In this document: positions 36,112 to 43,834 of the stretch, one piece after another
Numbering within the stretch: position 1 is the first letter of the stretch
Layout: each line of letters opens with the position of its first letter
Assembly: GCF_900142085.1 (NCBI RefSeq)
Contig: NZ_FQZQ01000009.1
Coordinates: 62,001 to 126,000, forward strand
Direction of reading: 5' to 3'
DNA: 64,000 nt
Origin: Shimia gijangensis
GTDB taxonomy: Bacteria; Pseudomonadota; Alphaproteobacteria; Rhodobacterales; Rhodobacteraceae
Position numbers and translations under genes: made by a program
The notes under the pieces: generated by a model
What the model saw: the letters and a program-made list of their open reading frames with translations, nothing else
Databases searched by the model: none
What the model was told of the DNA's origin: nothing

Positions 36112-36740
36112 TGACGTCACCGCAAATACCGAAACGTCGCGCCCTGATCGGTGCCATTTTGGCTGCGTGTCTTGCATGTATTTTGCCAAACTCGTCTCCC
36201 GCCGACCCAAGTCTGAATCTGACTCGGTCAGAGACCTCTGCCAGCTTGCCCAAAATTCAGCCAACCTGGAAGACGCCAAGCGATCAGAACATGGTGTTTT
36301 ATCTTCAGCGGTCGATGAACCGGAACACAGTTGTCTATACCACACAGTACGACCCGAAAGGGGCGCTGAAAAAAGTCCCCATCAAAGCGTATTGGCGACG
36401 CTACGCCGAACAGGGTCAAACACGCGCGCTGAAGTGGATCGAACGCAAGTTCGCCTATGGTGTAAAATCCCGGCAAAACCAAAATGATAAGATCTGGGCT
36501 GTTCGCTTCGCGGCTTTGTCGAATCTGCCATTGGAATTGCGTCATACCGGGCCAAATTCAGCTGCATTGTGGGCACGCATAAACAACCGTGACTATAGGC
36601 TGATTTATGGCTATCTAGACCTTGACGAAAGTGGATTGATTACACGAGTTGTGCAACTGCGCCTCGTCACGTTTGATCCAACTTTGAATAAATACGTAAC
36701 ACATCTAATTTCTGTTTCCGATGGGGACATCCGCGAATGA
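36111..36740 (+). CDS. DUF4833-like exported protein
   Basis: A 209-residue protein. Residues 1-30 look like an export signal, with LAAC at 17-20 that could be a lipobox, so it may be a lipoprotein. The mature part contains MNRNTVVYTTQYDP, VPIKAYWRRYAEQGQTRALKWIERKFAYGV and DYRLIYGYLDLDESG. From memory this matches DUF4833, a family with no assigned activity. It overlaps the upstream gene by 1 base and the inositol phosphate synthase by 4 bases, so it is certainly co-translated with the lipid genes. It may act on the lipid or its precursor in the periplasm; that is inference. Confidence 0.7.
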   Translation: MTSPQIPKRRALIGAILAACLACILPNSSPADPSLNLTRSETSASLPKIQPTWKTPSDQNMVFYLQRSMNRNTVVYTTQYDPKGALKKVPIKAYWRRYAEQGQTRALKWIERKFAYGVKSRQNQNDKIWAVRFAALSNLPLELRHTGPNSAALWARINNRDYRLIYGYLDLDESGLITRVVQLRLVTFDPTLNKYVTHLISVSDGDIRE

Positions 36741-37837
36741 CAAACAACAATAAAATCCGCACGGCGATTGTAGGTGTTGGCAACTGTGCCAGCTCTTTGA
36801 TCCAAGGAGTTTCTTACTGCCGTGCTCTTGGTGCCAATGCGATTGGCGTTAGCTTTCCAGAATTGGATGGCTATACGCCAGCTGATGTTGAGCTGGTGGC
36901 TGGCTTTGATGTCGATGCCCGCAAAGTTGGCTTAACCTTGGGGGAAGCCGCTTTTGCAGCGCCAAATTGCACCGAGCAGTTTCACACTGACCTGGCCGAG
37001 CAATCAGCGATCGTCCACCGCGGACCTGATCTGGACGGAGTTGCGGCTCATATGCTGACAAAACCCGAGGATCGCAGTTTTAGGCTCTCCAAAACACCGG
37101 CACTCAACAAAGAGGGTGTGGTTCGGGTTCTGCGTGAAAGCGGCGCAGAAGTGATGATCATCTTCCTGCCTGTTGGGTCTCAGAAGGCTTGCGAATTTTA
37201 CACAGAATGTGCGATCGAGGCTGGCGTTGCCTTGGTCAATGGCATTCCAGTGTTCATTGCGTCAAACCCGGTTTGGGCTGCCAAGTTCGAAGCGGCTGGC
37301 CTCCCGGTTCTTGGGGATGATTTCAAGGCACAGCTGGGCGCAACCATTGTTCACCGTACATTGGCAAATCTGGCGGATATGCGCGGCGTTGAGATTGACC
37401 GCACATATCAGTTGAACGTCGGTGGCAACACAGATTTTCTGAACATGTCCGAACATGGCCGTCTGGAACTCAAACGTGAATCCAAGACCGAAGCGGTTCA
37501 GGCCGCCATGGAAGAACGGCTTGAAGAAACAGACATTCGCATTGGCCCATCGGATTATGTGCCATGGTTGAACGACCGAAAAGTCGCTTATGTCCGCCTT
37601 GAAGGGCGTTTGTTTGGTGGCGCACGCACCAATATCGAAGTGCGGCTGGACGTCGAAGACAGCCCCAATGCGGCCGCAGAAGCGCTGACCGCGATTCGAT
37701 GCGCAAGAATTGCCCGCGACCGTGGCCTTTCCGGACCTGTGAACGCAGCAAGTGCGTTTTTGTTCAAGCATCCTCCGGCGCAGGTTGAAGACACAGACGC
37801 GCACGATCTGTTGCTCGGCTTTGCCAACGGATCCTAA
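36737..37837 (+). CDS. Inositol-3-phosphate synthase (MIPS)
   Basis: A 366-residue NAD-dependent enzyme converting glucose 6-phosphate to 1L-myo-inositol 1-phosphate in the cytoplasm. GVGNCASSLIQG (residues 13-24) is the NAD-binding loop of the short actinobacterial/archaeal-type MIPS. VNGIPVFIASNPVWAAKF, GDDFKAQLGATIVHR and NVGGNTDFLNM are family blocks, and the active-site lysine region ESKTEAV is followed by GPSDYVPWLNDRKVAYV. The length equals the mycobacterial enzyme. MIPS is unusual in Rhodobacteraceae, and here it supplies inositol phosphate inside a lipid gene cluster. Start overlaps the upstream stop (ATGA). Confidence 0.95.
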   Translation: MTNNNKIRTAIVGVGNCASSLIQGVSYCRALGANAIGVSFPELDGYTPADVELVAGFDVDARKVGLTLGEAAFAAPNCTEQFHTDLAEQSAIVHRGPDLDGVAAHMLTKPEDRSFRLSKTPALNKEGVVRVLRESGAEVMIIFLPVGSQKACEFYTECAIEAGVALVNGIPVFIASNPVWAAKFEAAGLPVLGDDFKAQLGATIVHRTLANLADMRGVEIDRTYQLNVGGNTDFLNMSEHGRLELKRESKTEAVQAAMEERLEETDIRIGPSDYVPWLNDRKVAYVRLEGRLFGGARTNIEVRLDVEDSPNAAAEALTAIRCARIARDRGLSGPVNAASAFLFKHPPAQVEDTDAHDLLLGFANGS

Positions 37838-37841
37838 GCAG

Positions 37842-38636
37842 ATGAAGCCGGGGTTTGTCACCGGCGGCTCTAGCGGTATCGGCTTAGCCGCCGCACGTCT
37901 GATGGCGGAGTCAGGACGCGACATCGCGCTGTTTGCGCGGGACGAAAAACGGCTTGCGGACGCCAAACAGGACATCCTGTTTGCCTCGCCCGGCGTAACT
38001 GTCTGCACCTATCCTGTGGATGTCAGTGATCGAGTAGCCATTTTTCAGGCGGTAGACGCGGCCATCGCAGAACTGGGAACGCCCGGACTGGCCATCGCCA
38101 GCGCAGGTATTGCCACGCCGGGGCTTTTTACCGAACAGCCTTTGGATTTGCATGAAGAACATATGGCCATCAATTATTTTGGAGCGCTGTATTTCACACA
38201 TGCGGTCACCGGGCCCATGAAGACAGCTGAGGCCGGGCAGATCGGATTGATTTCTTCCGGCGCGGCATTTTTTGGAATCTATGGTTACGGTGCTTACGCG
38301 CCGTCAAAATTTGCCCTGCGCGGTTTGGCCGAAGTCTTGCAGGTTGAGCTGGATCCCATGGGCATTGGCATTACGCTTTGCTATCCGCCAGACACGGACA
38401 CGCCACAGTTTGTAGCTGAAAAACGCACCAAGCCCAGAGCGACACAAAAAATCACCGAGGGTGGCGGGCTTTGGAGTGCTGATGGCGTGGCCAAGGCTTT
38501 GTTGGATGGCATGGAAAGAAATCAATTCATTGTCGCCCCGGGTGTCCAGATGAAGGCACTAAACCGTCTGACCAGCCTGATTGCCCCCGTGTTGCGATGG
38601 CATCAGCGACGGATCATCCGCAAGGAAGCACTATGA
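37842..38636 (+). CDS. SDR, 3-ketodihydrosphingosine reductase-like
   Basis: A 264-residue short-chain dehydrogenase. The NADPH motif TGGSSGIG is at residues 7-14, catalytic Ser138/139, Tyr152 and Lys156 (YAPSKFALRGLAEVLQ). PPDTDTPQF (182-190) and EKRTKPRATQKITE match the eukaryotic KDSR (FVT-1) signature PPDTDTP-x-E-x-TKP-T-x-I. The likely reaction is reduction of the 3-keto sphingoid base to dihydrosphingosine. It differs from the epimerase-like CerR reductase of Caulobacter. The C-terminal basic helix could tie it to the membrane. It starts 4 bases after the MIPS stop. Confidence 0.85.
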   Translation: MKPGFVTGGSSGIGLAAARLMAESGRDIALFARDEKRLADAKQDILFASPGVTVCTYPVDVSDRVAIFQAVDAAIAELGTPGLAIASAGIATPGLFTEQPLDLHEEHMAINYFGALYFTHAVTGPMKTAEAGQIGLISSGAAFFGIYGYGAYAPSKFALRGLAEVLQVELDPMGIGITLCYPPDTDTPQFVAEKRTKPRATQKITEGGGLWSADGVAKALLDGMERNQFIVAPGVQMKALNRLTSLIAPVLRWHQRRIIRKEAL

Positions 38637-39517
38637 ACGCTCTTTCCGTCAACGACGTCGTGCTAACCACCGCCATTTTGCTGGTGATTGGTGTAGGAAT
38701 GGTGTCTTCACTGCTGCTCGTTCCGGGTAAGCGCGAAGCGGCGCGCGATACGTTTCAGGCCATGCTAAGCATGCTGATTGTTGCGGGCACCATTCTGATG
38801 ATGTTTTGGGGCGGAGCCCTAACGCTTGTGCCATTTCTGCTGATTTTGGCTTTTCGGACAGGATATGAGGCAACCCATGTCCGGCTGGGTGCCCCCGCAG
38901 CGGTCAAAGTTGGTGTTGGCGCCGCAGTGGCGGCAGCAATGGCAATGTTATCGCCTATCCTGACAATTGGACTGGCCGGTCTGTGGCTTTTGATTTTTTC
39001 CCGACGGGTGTTTGTGCCAAACCCTTCGACTGGCAGGTTGCACGCATTGGCCGAAGTGGCCCTGTTTCCCGTAATCCCGATGGCAATTCTAGCATTCTCC
39101 GCCCTGAACCCTGACCTGCGGCCGCTGGTCCTGATCATCTATGTTCTGGTCGAGCTGTTTGACAGCTGCGCCTATGCAGTGGGTAAGTTTCTTGGTCGCA
39201 CTCCGGCCTTTCCTGTGCTCAGCCCACGCAAAACTGTTGAAGGGCTGATCGGAGGGGCATTGTGCCTGATGGTTGTGGTCGCGGGTGTCACCTTTTGGGC
39301 AAATCTGCCGGTTTGGCCCGCGATCTTGCTGACCGCTGCGGCCTGCGGCTTTGGGGTCGCCGGAGATTTGGGAGGATCGCGGCTGAAACGGGCCGGCGGG
39401 GTCAAGGATTTCCCGGCCGTTCTGAAAAAACAAGGCGGGGCTTTGGATATTTTTGATTCCTGGATTGCCGCCGGTGCCGCAATTTCATTGCTTATCACCC
39501 TGCAGAACCTGCTTTGA
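38633..39517 (+). CDS. CdsA-like phosphatidate cytidylyltransferase
   Basis: A 294-residue membrane protein with about seven or eight spans. The CdsA pattern ELFDSCAYAVGKFLGRTPAFP and SPRKTVEGLIGGAL is clear (residues 174-210), as is GDLGGSRLKRAGGVKDFP (245-261). In the C-terminal signature, the usual HGG-x-x-DR-x-D is QGGALDIFD (His to Gln267, Arg to Ile273). CdsA makes CDP-diacylglycerol from phosphatidic acid and CTP, so this may be a specialised paralogue for another phospholipid acceptor. Start overlaps the SDR stop by 4 bases. Confidence 0.82.
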   Translation: MNALSVNDVVLTTAILLVIGVGMVSSLLLVPGKREAARDTFQAMLSMLIVAGTILMMFWGGALTLVPFLLILAFRTGYEATHVRLGAPAAVKVGVGAAVAAAMAMLSPILTIGLAGLWLLIFSRRVFVPNPSTGRLHALAEVALFPVIPMAILAFSALNPDLRPLVLIIYVLVELFDSCAYAVGKFLGRTPAFPVLSPRKTVEGLIGGALCLMVVVAGVTFWANLPVWPAILLTAAACGFGVAGDLGGSRLKRAGGVKDFPAVLKKQGGALDIFDSWIAAGAAISLLITLQNLL

Positions 39518-39557
39518 AGCTCTTGCCACAGCGGTCCGGCAATAGGAAACTCTGGGC

Positions 39558-40667
39558 ATGATCCGTTTTGGCCCTGTCTTTCGCATTCTTGCTATTCCGA
39601 CGCTGGCACGTCTGGCATTGCTTCTGGCACTTGTCGTCGCAGTGTTTATGGCCGAAAGCTTTACCTCGCTTTTAGAAGAAGCGCTGCGCAACGACGCTGA
39701 GAGCAGCGATGTGCTGTGGCTGCTAACTCTGGAAGCACCTGAGATCATGGACCTGGCGCTGGCGTTGGGCGTTCTGATTGCCGTCTATTTTGCAGTTCTG
39801 GACTCGCGGAACCGTGGCGAATTAGTCATTCTGTCAGTCGCTGGAGTTCGCTGGACCAAAGTGGTGAGTTTTGCCCTGCTTTTTGGGCTGGTTGGCGGGG
39901 TCTTATCGATCTGCATCGCGGGATATCTCGTGCCCCAAGCCCGTTACATCGAACGGATTTCGATGACGAAGCTCAAGGCCGACTTCATACTTCGCCAAAT
40001 CACCACTCCCGAAGGACACAGCTCACGGCTGACCATTCTGGACACCACATTCATTGCAACGTCTCCGACCTCTGACAAACAAGAGCGTGGCCAGCTTTTC
40101 GTGTTTCAACCGGGCATCGCCGACACTTGGAGAGTGAGCCAATCTCATGACTGGACCGTCGTCGGACCCGATCTGAATGGAAGCCACAATATCAGACTGG
40201 AGTCTTTGCGCGCCTATGATGGCAGCTTTGGAGCAGACCCGCCCCGTGCGGTCAGTGCTTTTGGGGTTAACAGTGGCGAAATGGCGTTTCGCCTAAGCGA
40301 TGTGGTTCACGACCCGGATTATTCGATCCAAGAGGATGAGAGGCTATTAAATTTCTCGCCAGAAGAGATGAAACATGCCGCCAGTGTTGGAGCGCGGGCG
40401 CTTTTGGTGCCTATGGCCGCATTGCTGGCTTTGGTGGCCGTACTGGCAGGTGGGGCGGGTTTCGCGCGGTTTCTAACTCTGCCCCTTGCCTCGATCATTT
40501 TGCTGTTCTGCGATGTTGCCGGGCGCAGTTTGATTGCTGAAGCCAGTCTGTCCCTGTCGCCATGGGTGCTTTCGGTTTTGGCGGTGTTTGCGTATCTTGG
40601 CCCCCCGCTTGGCTATGTTCTGTGGCGCGGAGAGGCCATCATGAAACCCGTAAAGGCAAGCACATGA
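39558..40667 (+). CDS. LptF/LptG-family permease (first of pair)
   Basis: A 369-residue permease with three N-terminal membrane spans (about 16-37, 62-84, 100-124), a periplasmic jellyroll-like region (residues 130-275) and three C-terminal spans. ELVILSVAGVRWTKVV is the cytoplasmic coupling helix that contacts the ATPase in LptF/G. Conventional LptF/G export lipopolysaccharide with LptB. This pair is followed by no LptA or pepA neighbours, but by lipid biosynthesis genes, suggesting a lipid other than LPS. It overlaps the second permease gene by 4 bases. Confidence 0.83.
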   Translation: MIRFGPVFRILAIPTLARLALLLALVVAVFMAESFTSLLEEALRNDAESSDVLWLLTLEAPEIMDLALALGVLIAVYFAVLDSRNRGELVILSVAGVRWTKVVSFALLFGLVGGVLSICIAGYLVPQARYIERISMTKLKADFILRQITTPEGHSSRLTILDTTFIATSPTSDKQERGQLFVFQPGIADTWRVSQSHDWTVVGPDLNGSHNIRLESLRAYDGSFGADPPRAVSAFGVNSGEMAFRLSDVVHDPDYSIQEDERLLNFSPEEMKHAASVGARALLVPMAALLALVAVLAGGAGFARFLTLPLASIILLFCDVAGRSLIAEASLSLSPWVLSVLAVFAYLGPPLGYVLWRGEAIMKPVKAST

Positions 40668-41794
40668 ACGCCCGTGTTTTCACCGGCATAGCCTCTCGCA
40701 ATATTGCGGCCACCCACCTCAAATCAATTGCTTTTGTGACATTTGTGCTGCTGACAGTGGCTATTGCTATCGATCTTGCACAAACTATCGAAGACATCCG
40801 TACTAAGGCCGCTGATGAAAACATCTCATTGCTGCCACTGATGCTGGAGTATTTGCTTTACCGATCGGCCGATATTCTGGCGCGCCTTCTGCCGATGGCC
40901 TGTCTCGCAGGGAGTTTCATCGCAGAGCTGCTGCGTCACCAACGTATGGAAAACGTCATCCTGGGCGCGGCAGGAGCACCTCCGACATTGATCTTTGCGG
41001 CTCTTGTGGGTGTTGGCGCGGTAACAGGAACTTTGCAGGCCACATTAGAAGGCTGGGTACGTCCTGCCGCTGTCTTTGCTCAAGTGGATTTGCAGATTGG
41101 GACCTATGCCAAACGCTTTCGACAAGGCGAGCTTGGAACCCAGTGGATCCTGGAGGGTGACCGCGCGATACAAGCGCGCATTCTACGCAGTGACGATCCG
41201 AAATTACACGATCTGCGCGTGTTCGAAGGTGTGGGAGATGTAGACCTTCGCCGGATCATATCAGCTTCGCGCGCAGAGCCTGCTGAGGCCGACGGGCAGT
41301 GGACTTTGTTTGATGTAACCGTCTGGCAAGGGTCAGAAGGAAACACCATGTTCCCGACGCAATATGAACAGTTGTCGTTGCCTCTGGCGCTCACAAAAAC
41401 ACACCTGCAGTATTTTGGAATTCTGGGATTTTATCTGCCCAACGCACCATTGCACCAGATTGCCGCCGTGAAAGGCGCAGAACAAACTCCAGATGCAGAG
41501 ACAGCCGTCATGCGCCGTTTGGTGGCCTGGATATTACCCGGTGTGTTTGCCTTTCTTGGTGCAAGCCTTGCGCAAGCCGGGCACAATGGCCGTTTCTTTG
41601 CTTGGTGGCGCCTGCTGTCGCTTGGGGCGTTTGGATACATCTGCCTGGTGTCTGTGAAATCCTTCTGGGCGCTGGGGGAGTTCGGAGTTCTATCGCCGCT
41701 CGCCGCGACAACGACGCCGCTGATTTTTGCAATGCTCGCGGGCATCCTGATCCAGCTGAGATTGAATGGCGCGCCCCGTCGGCAGAAGCCTTAG
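40664..41794 (+). CDS. LptF/LptG-family permease (second of pair)
   Basis: A 376-residue permease of the same architecture as the gene before it. TM1-3 lie around residues 20-42, 65-90 and 100-125, then a periplasmic domain, then three C-terminal spans. HQRMENVILGAAGAPPTL is the coupling helix. No ATPase is encoded nearby, so it would rely on the housekeeping LptB or another ATPase. Its stop overlaps the convergent nucleotidyltransferase gene by 4 bases. Together with the preceding gene it forms a heterodimeric half-transporter. Confidence 0.83.
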   Translation: MNARVFTGIASRNIAATHLKSIAFVTFVLLTVAIAIDLAQTIEDIRTKAADENISLLPLMLEYLLYRSADILARLLPMACLAGSFIAELLRHQRMENVILGAAGAPPTLIFAALVGVGAVTGTLQATLEGWVRPAAVFAQVDLQIGTYAKRFRQGELGTQWILEGDRAIQARILRSDDPKLHDLRVFEGVGDVDLRRIISASRAEPAEADGQWTLFDVTVWQGSEGNTMFPTQYEQLSLPLALTKTHLQYFGILGFYLPNAPLHQIAAVKGAEQTPDAETAVMRRLVAWILPGVFAFLGASLAQAGHNGRFFAWWRLLSLGAFGYICLVSVKSFWALGEFGVLSPLAATTTPLIFAMLAGILIQLRLNGAPRRQKP

Positions 41795-42540
41795 CACCGA
41801 CCATCACGCTTTTGAATAAGCGGCCAGATATCATCGGTTGCATGGGCATACATCACTTCGTCATCAATCTCGGTCCACACCAGATCCGGAATGAGGTGGC
41901 AATCCACGTCATGATCTTTAGACAACCGGATCATAGCCAATTCATATTCAGATTTGGGATTGGCCGACAGGCAAGCTTCGGCAATGCTTTTTAGCGCCTC
42001 GGTTCCTTCAGGAGAATAGCAGCTCAGCCCCACAAATTCGCCATAGTGGTCCCGATCGTGCGCCGCGGCGTCTTTGGACATCGTATCGAGTACGGGGTTG
42101 CCTGCCTCTGAAGAGCGGGCCCAAGTATAATATTCGTCCCCTGTATCGGTTGGGCCGGAAACCCAAATGCGCGAATGATGTGCTACCACGGGATCAAGCG
42201 CCGCGCGCTCATAGATCAAATCAGATTCCAGAAGAAGAAAAGGTCCTTGCAAGTCTTCCAGCCCCGTCATCAGAGATCGCAAACTACCCGTGGTCGCGTA
42301 CAGCGGATTATGCACCAGCTCAACGCCGTCAACATCTTCAAAGGCAGCGTTGTACTGGTCGGCTAAATGGCCTGTCACAATTCGTACTGACTGAATGCCG
42401 CGCTCCTGCAATAATCGCACTGATCTTTGTACAAGTGGCGTACCAGCAACGCTGATGAGCCCCTTGGGCGTAAGTTCGCCTCGGGGCCCCATACGGATGC
42501 CGCGCCCGGCGGCGATAATCAGGGCTTTCAACTCAGTCAT
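41791..42540 (-). CDS. NTP transferase, phosphocholine/inositol-phosphate cytidylyltransferase-like
   Basis: A 249-residue nucleotidyltransferase. ALIIAAGRGIRMGPRGELTPKGLISVAGTPLVQRS near residue 5 is the nucleotide loop with catalytic Lys. NPLYATTGSLRSLMTGLED near residue 78 and FLLLESDLIYE near residue 101 recall LicC and similar choline/AEP/inositol-phosphate cytidylyltransferases. The substrate is unproven. In context, activation of inositol 1-phosphate or another alcohol phosphate as a CDP derivative would feed the CDP-alcohol transferase at 45388. It is the only minus-strand gene within the cluster and diverges from the PimA-like gene. Confidence 0.75.
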   Translation of the reverse strand: MTELKALIIAAGRGIRMGPRGELTPKGLISVAGTPLVQRSVRLLQERGIQSVRIVTGHLADQYNAAFEDVDGVELVHNPLYATTGSLRSLMTGLEDLQGPFLLLESDLIYERAALDPVVAHHSRIWVSGPTDTGDEYYTWARSSEAGNPVLDTMSKDAAAHDRDHYGEFVGLSCYSPEGTEALKSIAEACLSANPKSEYELAMIRLSKDHDVDCHLIPDLVWTEIDDEVMYAHATDDIWPLIQKRDGRC

Positions 42541-42630
42541 TTGATGAACTTATCCAAATCTGCTCGAATACGAGGGCGAGCCTATGGTAGGGCTTGGTTA
42601 ACCTCAAGCTTCACGCAACTCAATTCGTAT

Positions 42631-43752
42631 ATGAAGATAGTTCAGATCAGCCCCTATGCCATGGACCGCCCCGGTGGGGTTCAAACGCATGTGCGTGATT
42701 TGTCGTCCTGGCTGCGCCGACAGGGTCATGAAGTGCGTATTATCGCACCCTCCGGTCATTGCGAAGAAGATGACATAACGCAGCTTGGATCCTTCCGGTC
42801 CATGGCTCTTCATGGCACGGCCTTTGAGATTAGCCGAGCCTCGCGTGCAGAGCTGAAGGATTGCACCCGCTCTTTGCAGGATTGGGGCGCCGAGGTCGTG
42901 CATTTGCATACGCCGTGGACACCTATGATGGCCTGGCAACTGTGGCGCCAGCTAAAGCTACCTTCGATTGCAATGTTTCATGCCACCCTGCCAGACGACA
43001 CGGGTTTTGATCCATTCACATGGTATATTCGCCGGGCCGCCCGCTATTTCCACAAGCGGCTCGATTGTGTGACTGTGCCCTCGCTCGCTCCACAAGCGCA
43101 ATGGCAGCAACTACAGGTGCCCACAGTCCCGGAAATCCTGCCACCTACAATCGATTTGTCCCGGTGGCACGCTGCGCGCACACCTCGATCCGGCCCTCTG
43201 CATGTTCTCTATATGGGCCGACTGGAAGAGCGCAAAGGTGTGCGCGTTCTGCTAGAAGCCTGGCCGAAGATCGCTGCAGTCTTGGAAGGTGCCCGATTGA
43301 CGATTGCAGGGGGAGGGGAACAGGAAGCCCAATTGCGCGCTCTTGTAAGTTCTCAGGCGATACCCCGCGTGACTTTCTTGCCTCCGCCATCAAACGCCCA
43401 GGCCCCTGCCCTGATGGCCAGCGCCGACGTGTTCGCCGCACCGGCAACGGAAGGCGAGAGCTTTGGCTTGGTTCTGATCGAAGCGATGGCGGCAGGGGCG
43501 TTGCCGATTGCCGCTGCCAATGCCGGGTTCACTACTGTGCTGACGGGCGCAGGAAGTGATCTTTTGGTGCCTCCGGGCGATGCAGGCGCTTTTGCCAAAA
43601 AGATATTGTCCATCGCGAGTGACAAAGAACGTCGTAAGGGATTGCAATTCTGGGCAAAAACTCACGCCAGTGCCTTTGATGTCGGCACCTGTGGCCCCGC
43701 ATTCCTCAGCCTGTACCAAACCGCTCGGCAAAGGGCCCTGACCCACCGCTAG
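42631..43752 (+). CDS. GT4 glycosyltransferase, PimA-like
   Basis: A 373-residue GT-B enzyme. The N-terminus KIVQISPYAMDRPGGVQTHVRDL, the segment WLRRQGHEVRIIAPSG and the EX7E motif ESFGLVLIEAMAAGALPIAAANAG follow mycobacterial PimA (phosphatidylinositol mannosyltransferase) closely in order and spacing. VLYMGRLEERKGVRVLLEAWP is the second domain. In mycobacteria PimA adds mannose from GDP-mannose to inositol on phosphatidylinositol at the inner leaflet. Next to MIPS and a CDP-alcohol transferase, glycosylation of an inositol lipid is likely, but the donor is unknown. Start by analogy; its ribosome-binding site is weak. Confidence 0.78.
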   Translation: MKIVQISPYAMDRPGGVQTHVRDLSSWLRRQGHEVRIIAPSGHCEEDDITQLGSFRSMALHGTAFEISRASRAELKDCTRSLQDWGAEVVHLHTPWTPMMAWQLWRQLKLPSIAMFHATLPDDTGFDPFTWYIRRAARYFHKRLDCVTVPSLAPQAQWQQLQVPTVPEILPPTIDLSRWHAARTPRSGPLHVLYMGRLEERKGVRVLLEAWPKIAAVLEGARLTIAGGGEQEAQLRALVSSQAIPRVTFLPPPSNAQAPALMASADVFAAPATEGESFGLVLIEAMAAGALPIAAANAGFTTVLTGAGSDLLVPPGDAGAFAKKILSIASDKERRKGLQFWAKTHASAFDVGTCGPAFLSLYQTARQRALTHR

Positions 43753-43834
43753 TTTCGGTTTTTAAACCGCCTGATTGGTTGCGCTCGCGGCCATTATTGT
43801 GCCAGCTTGCAGCGAGCCAACAAAGGGGACTGGC

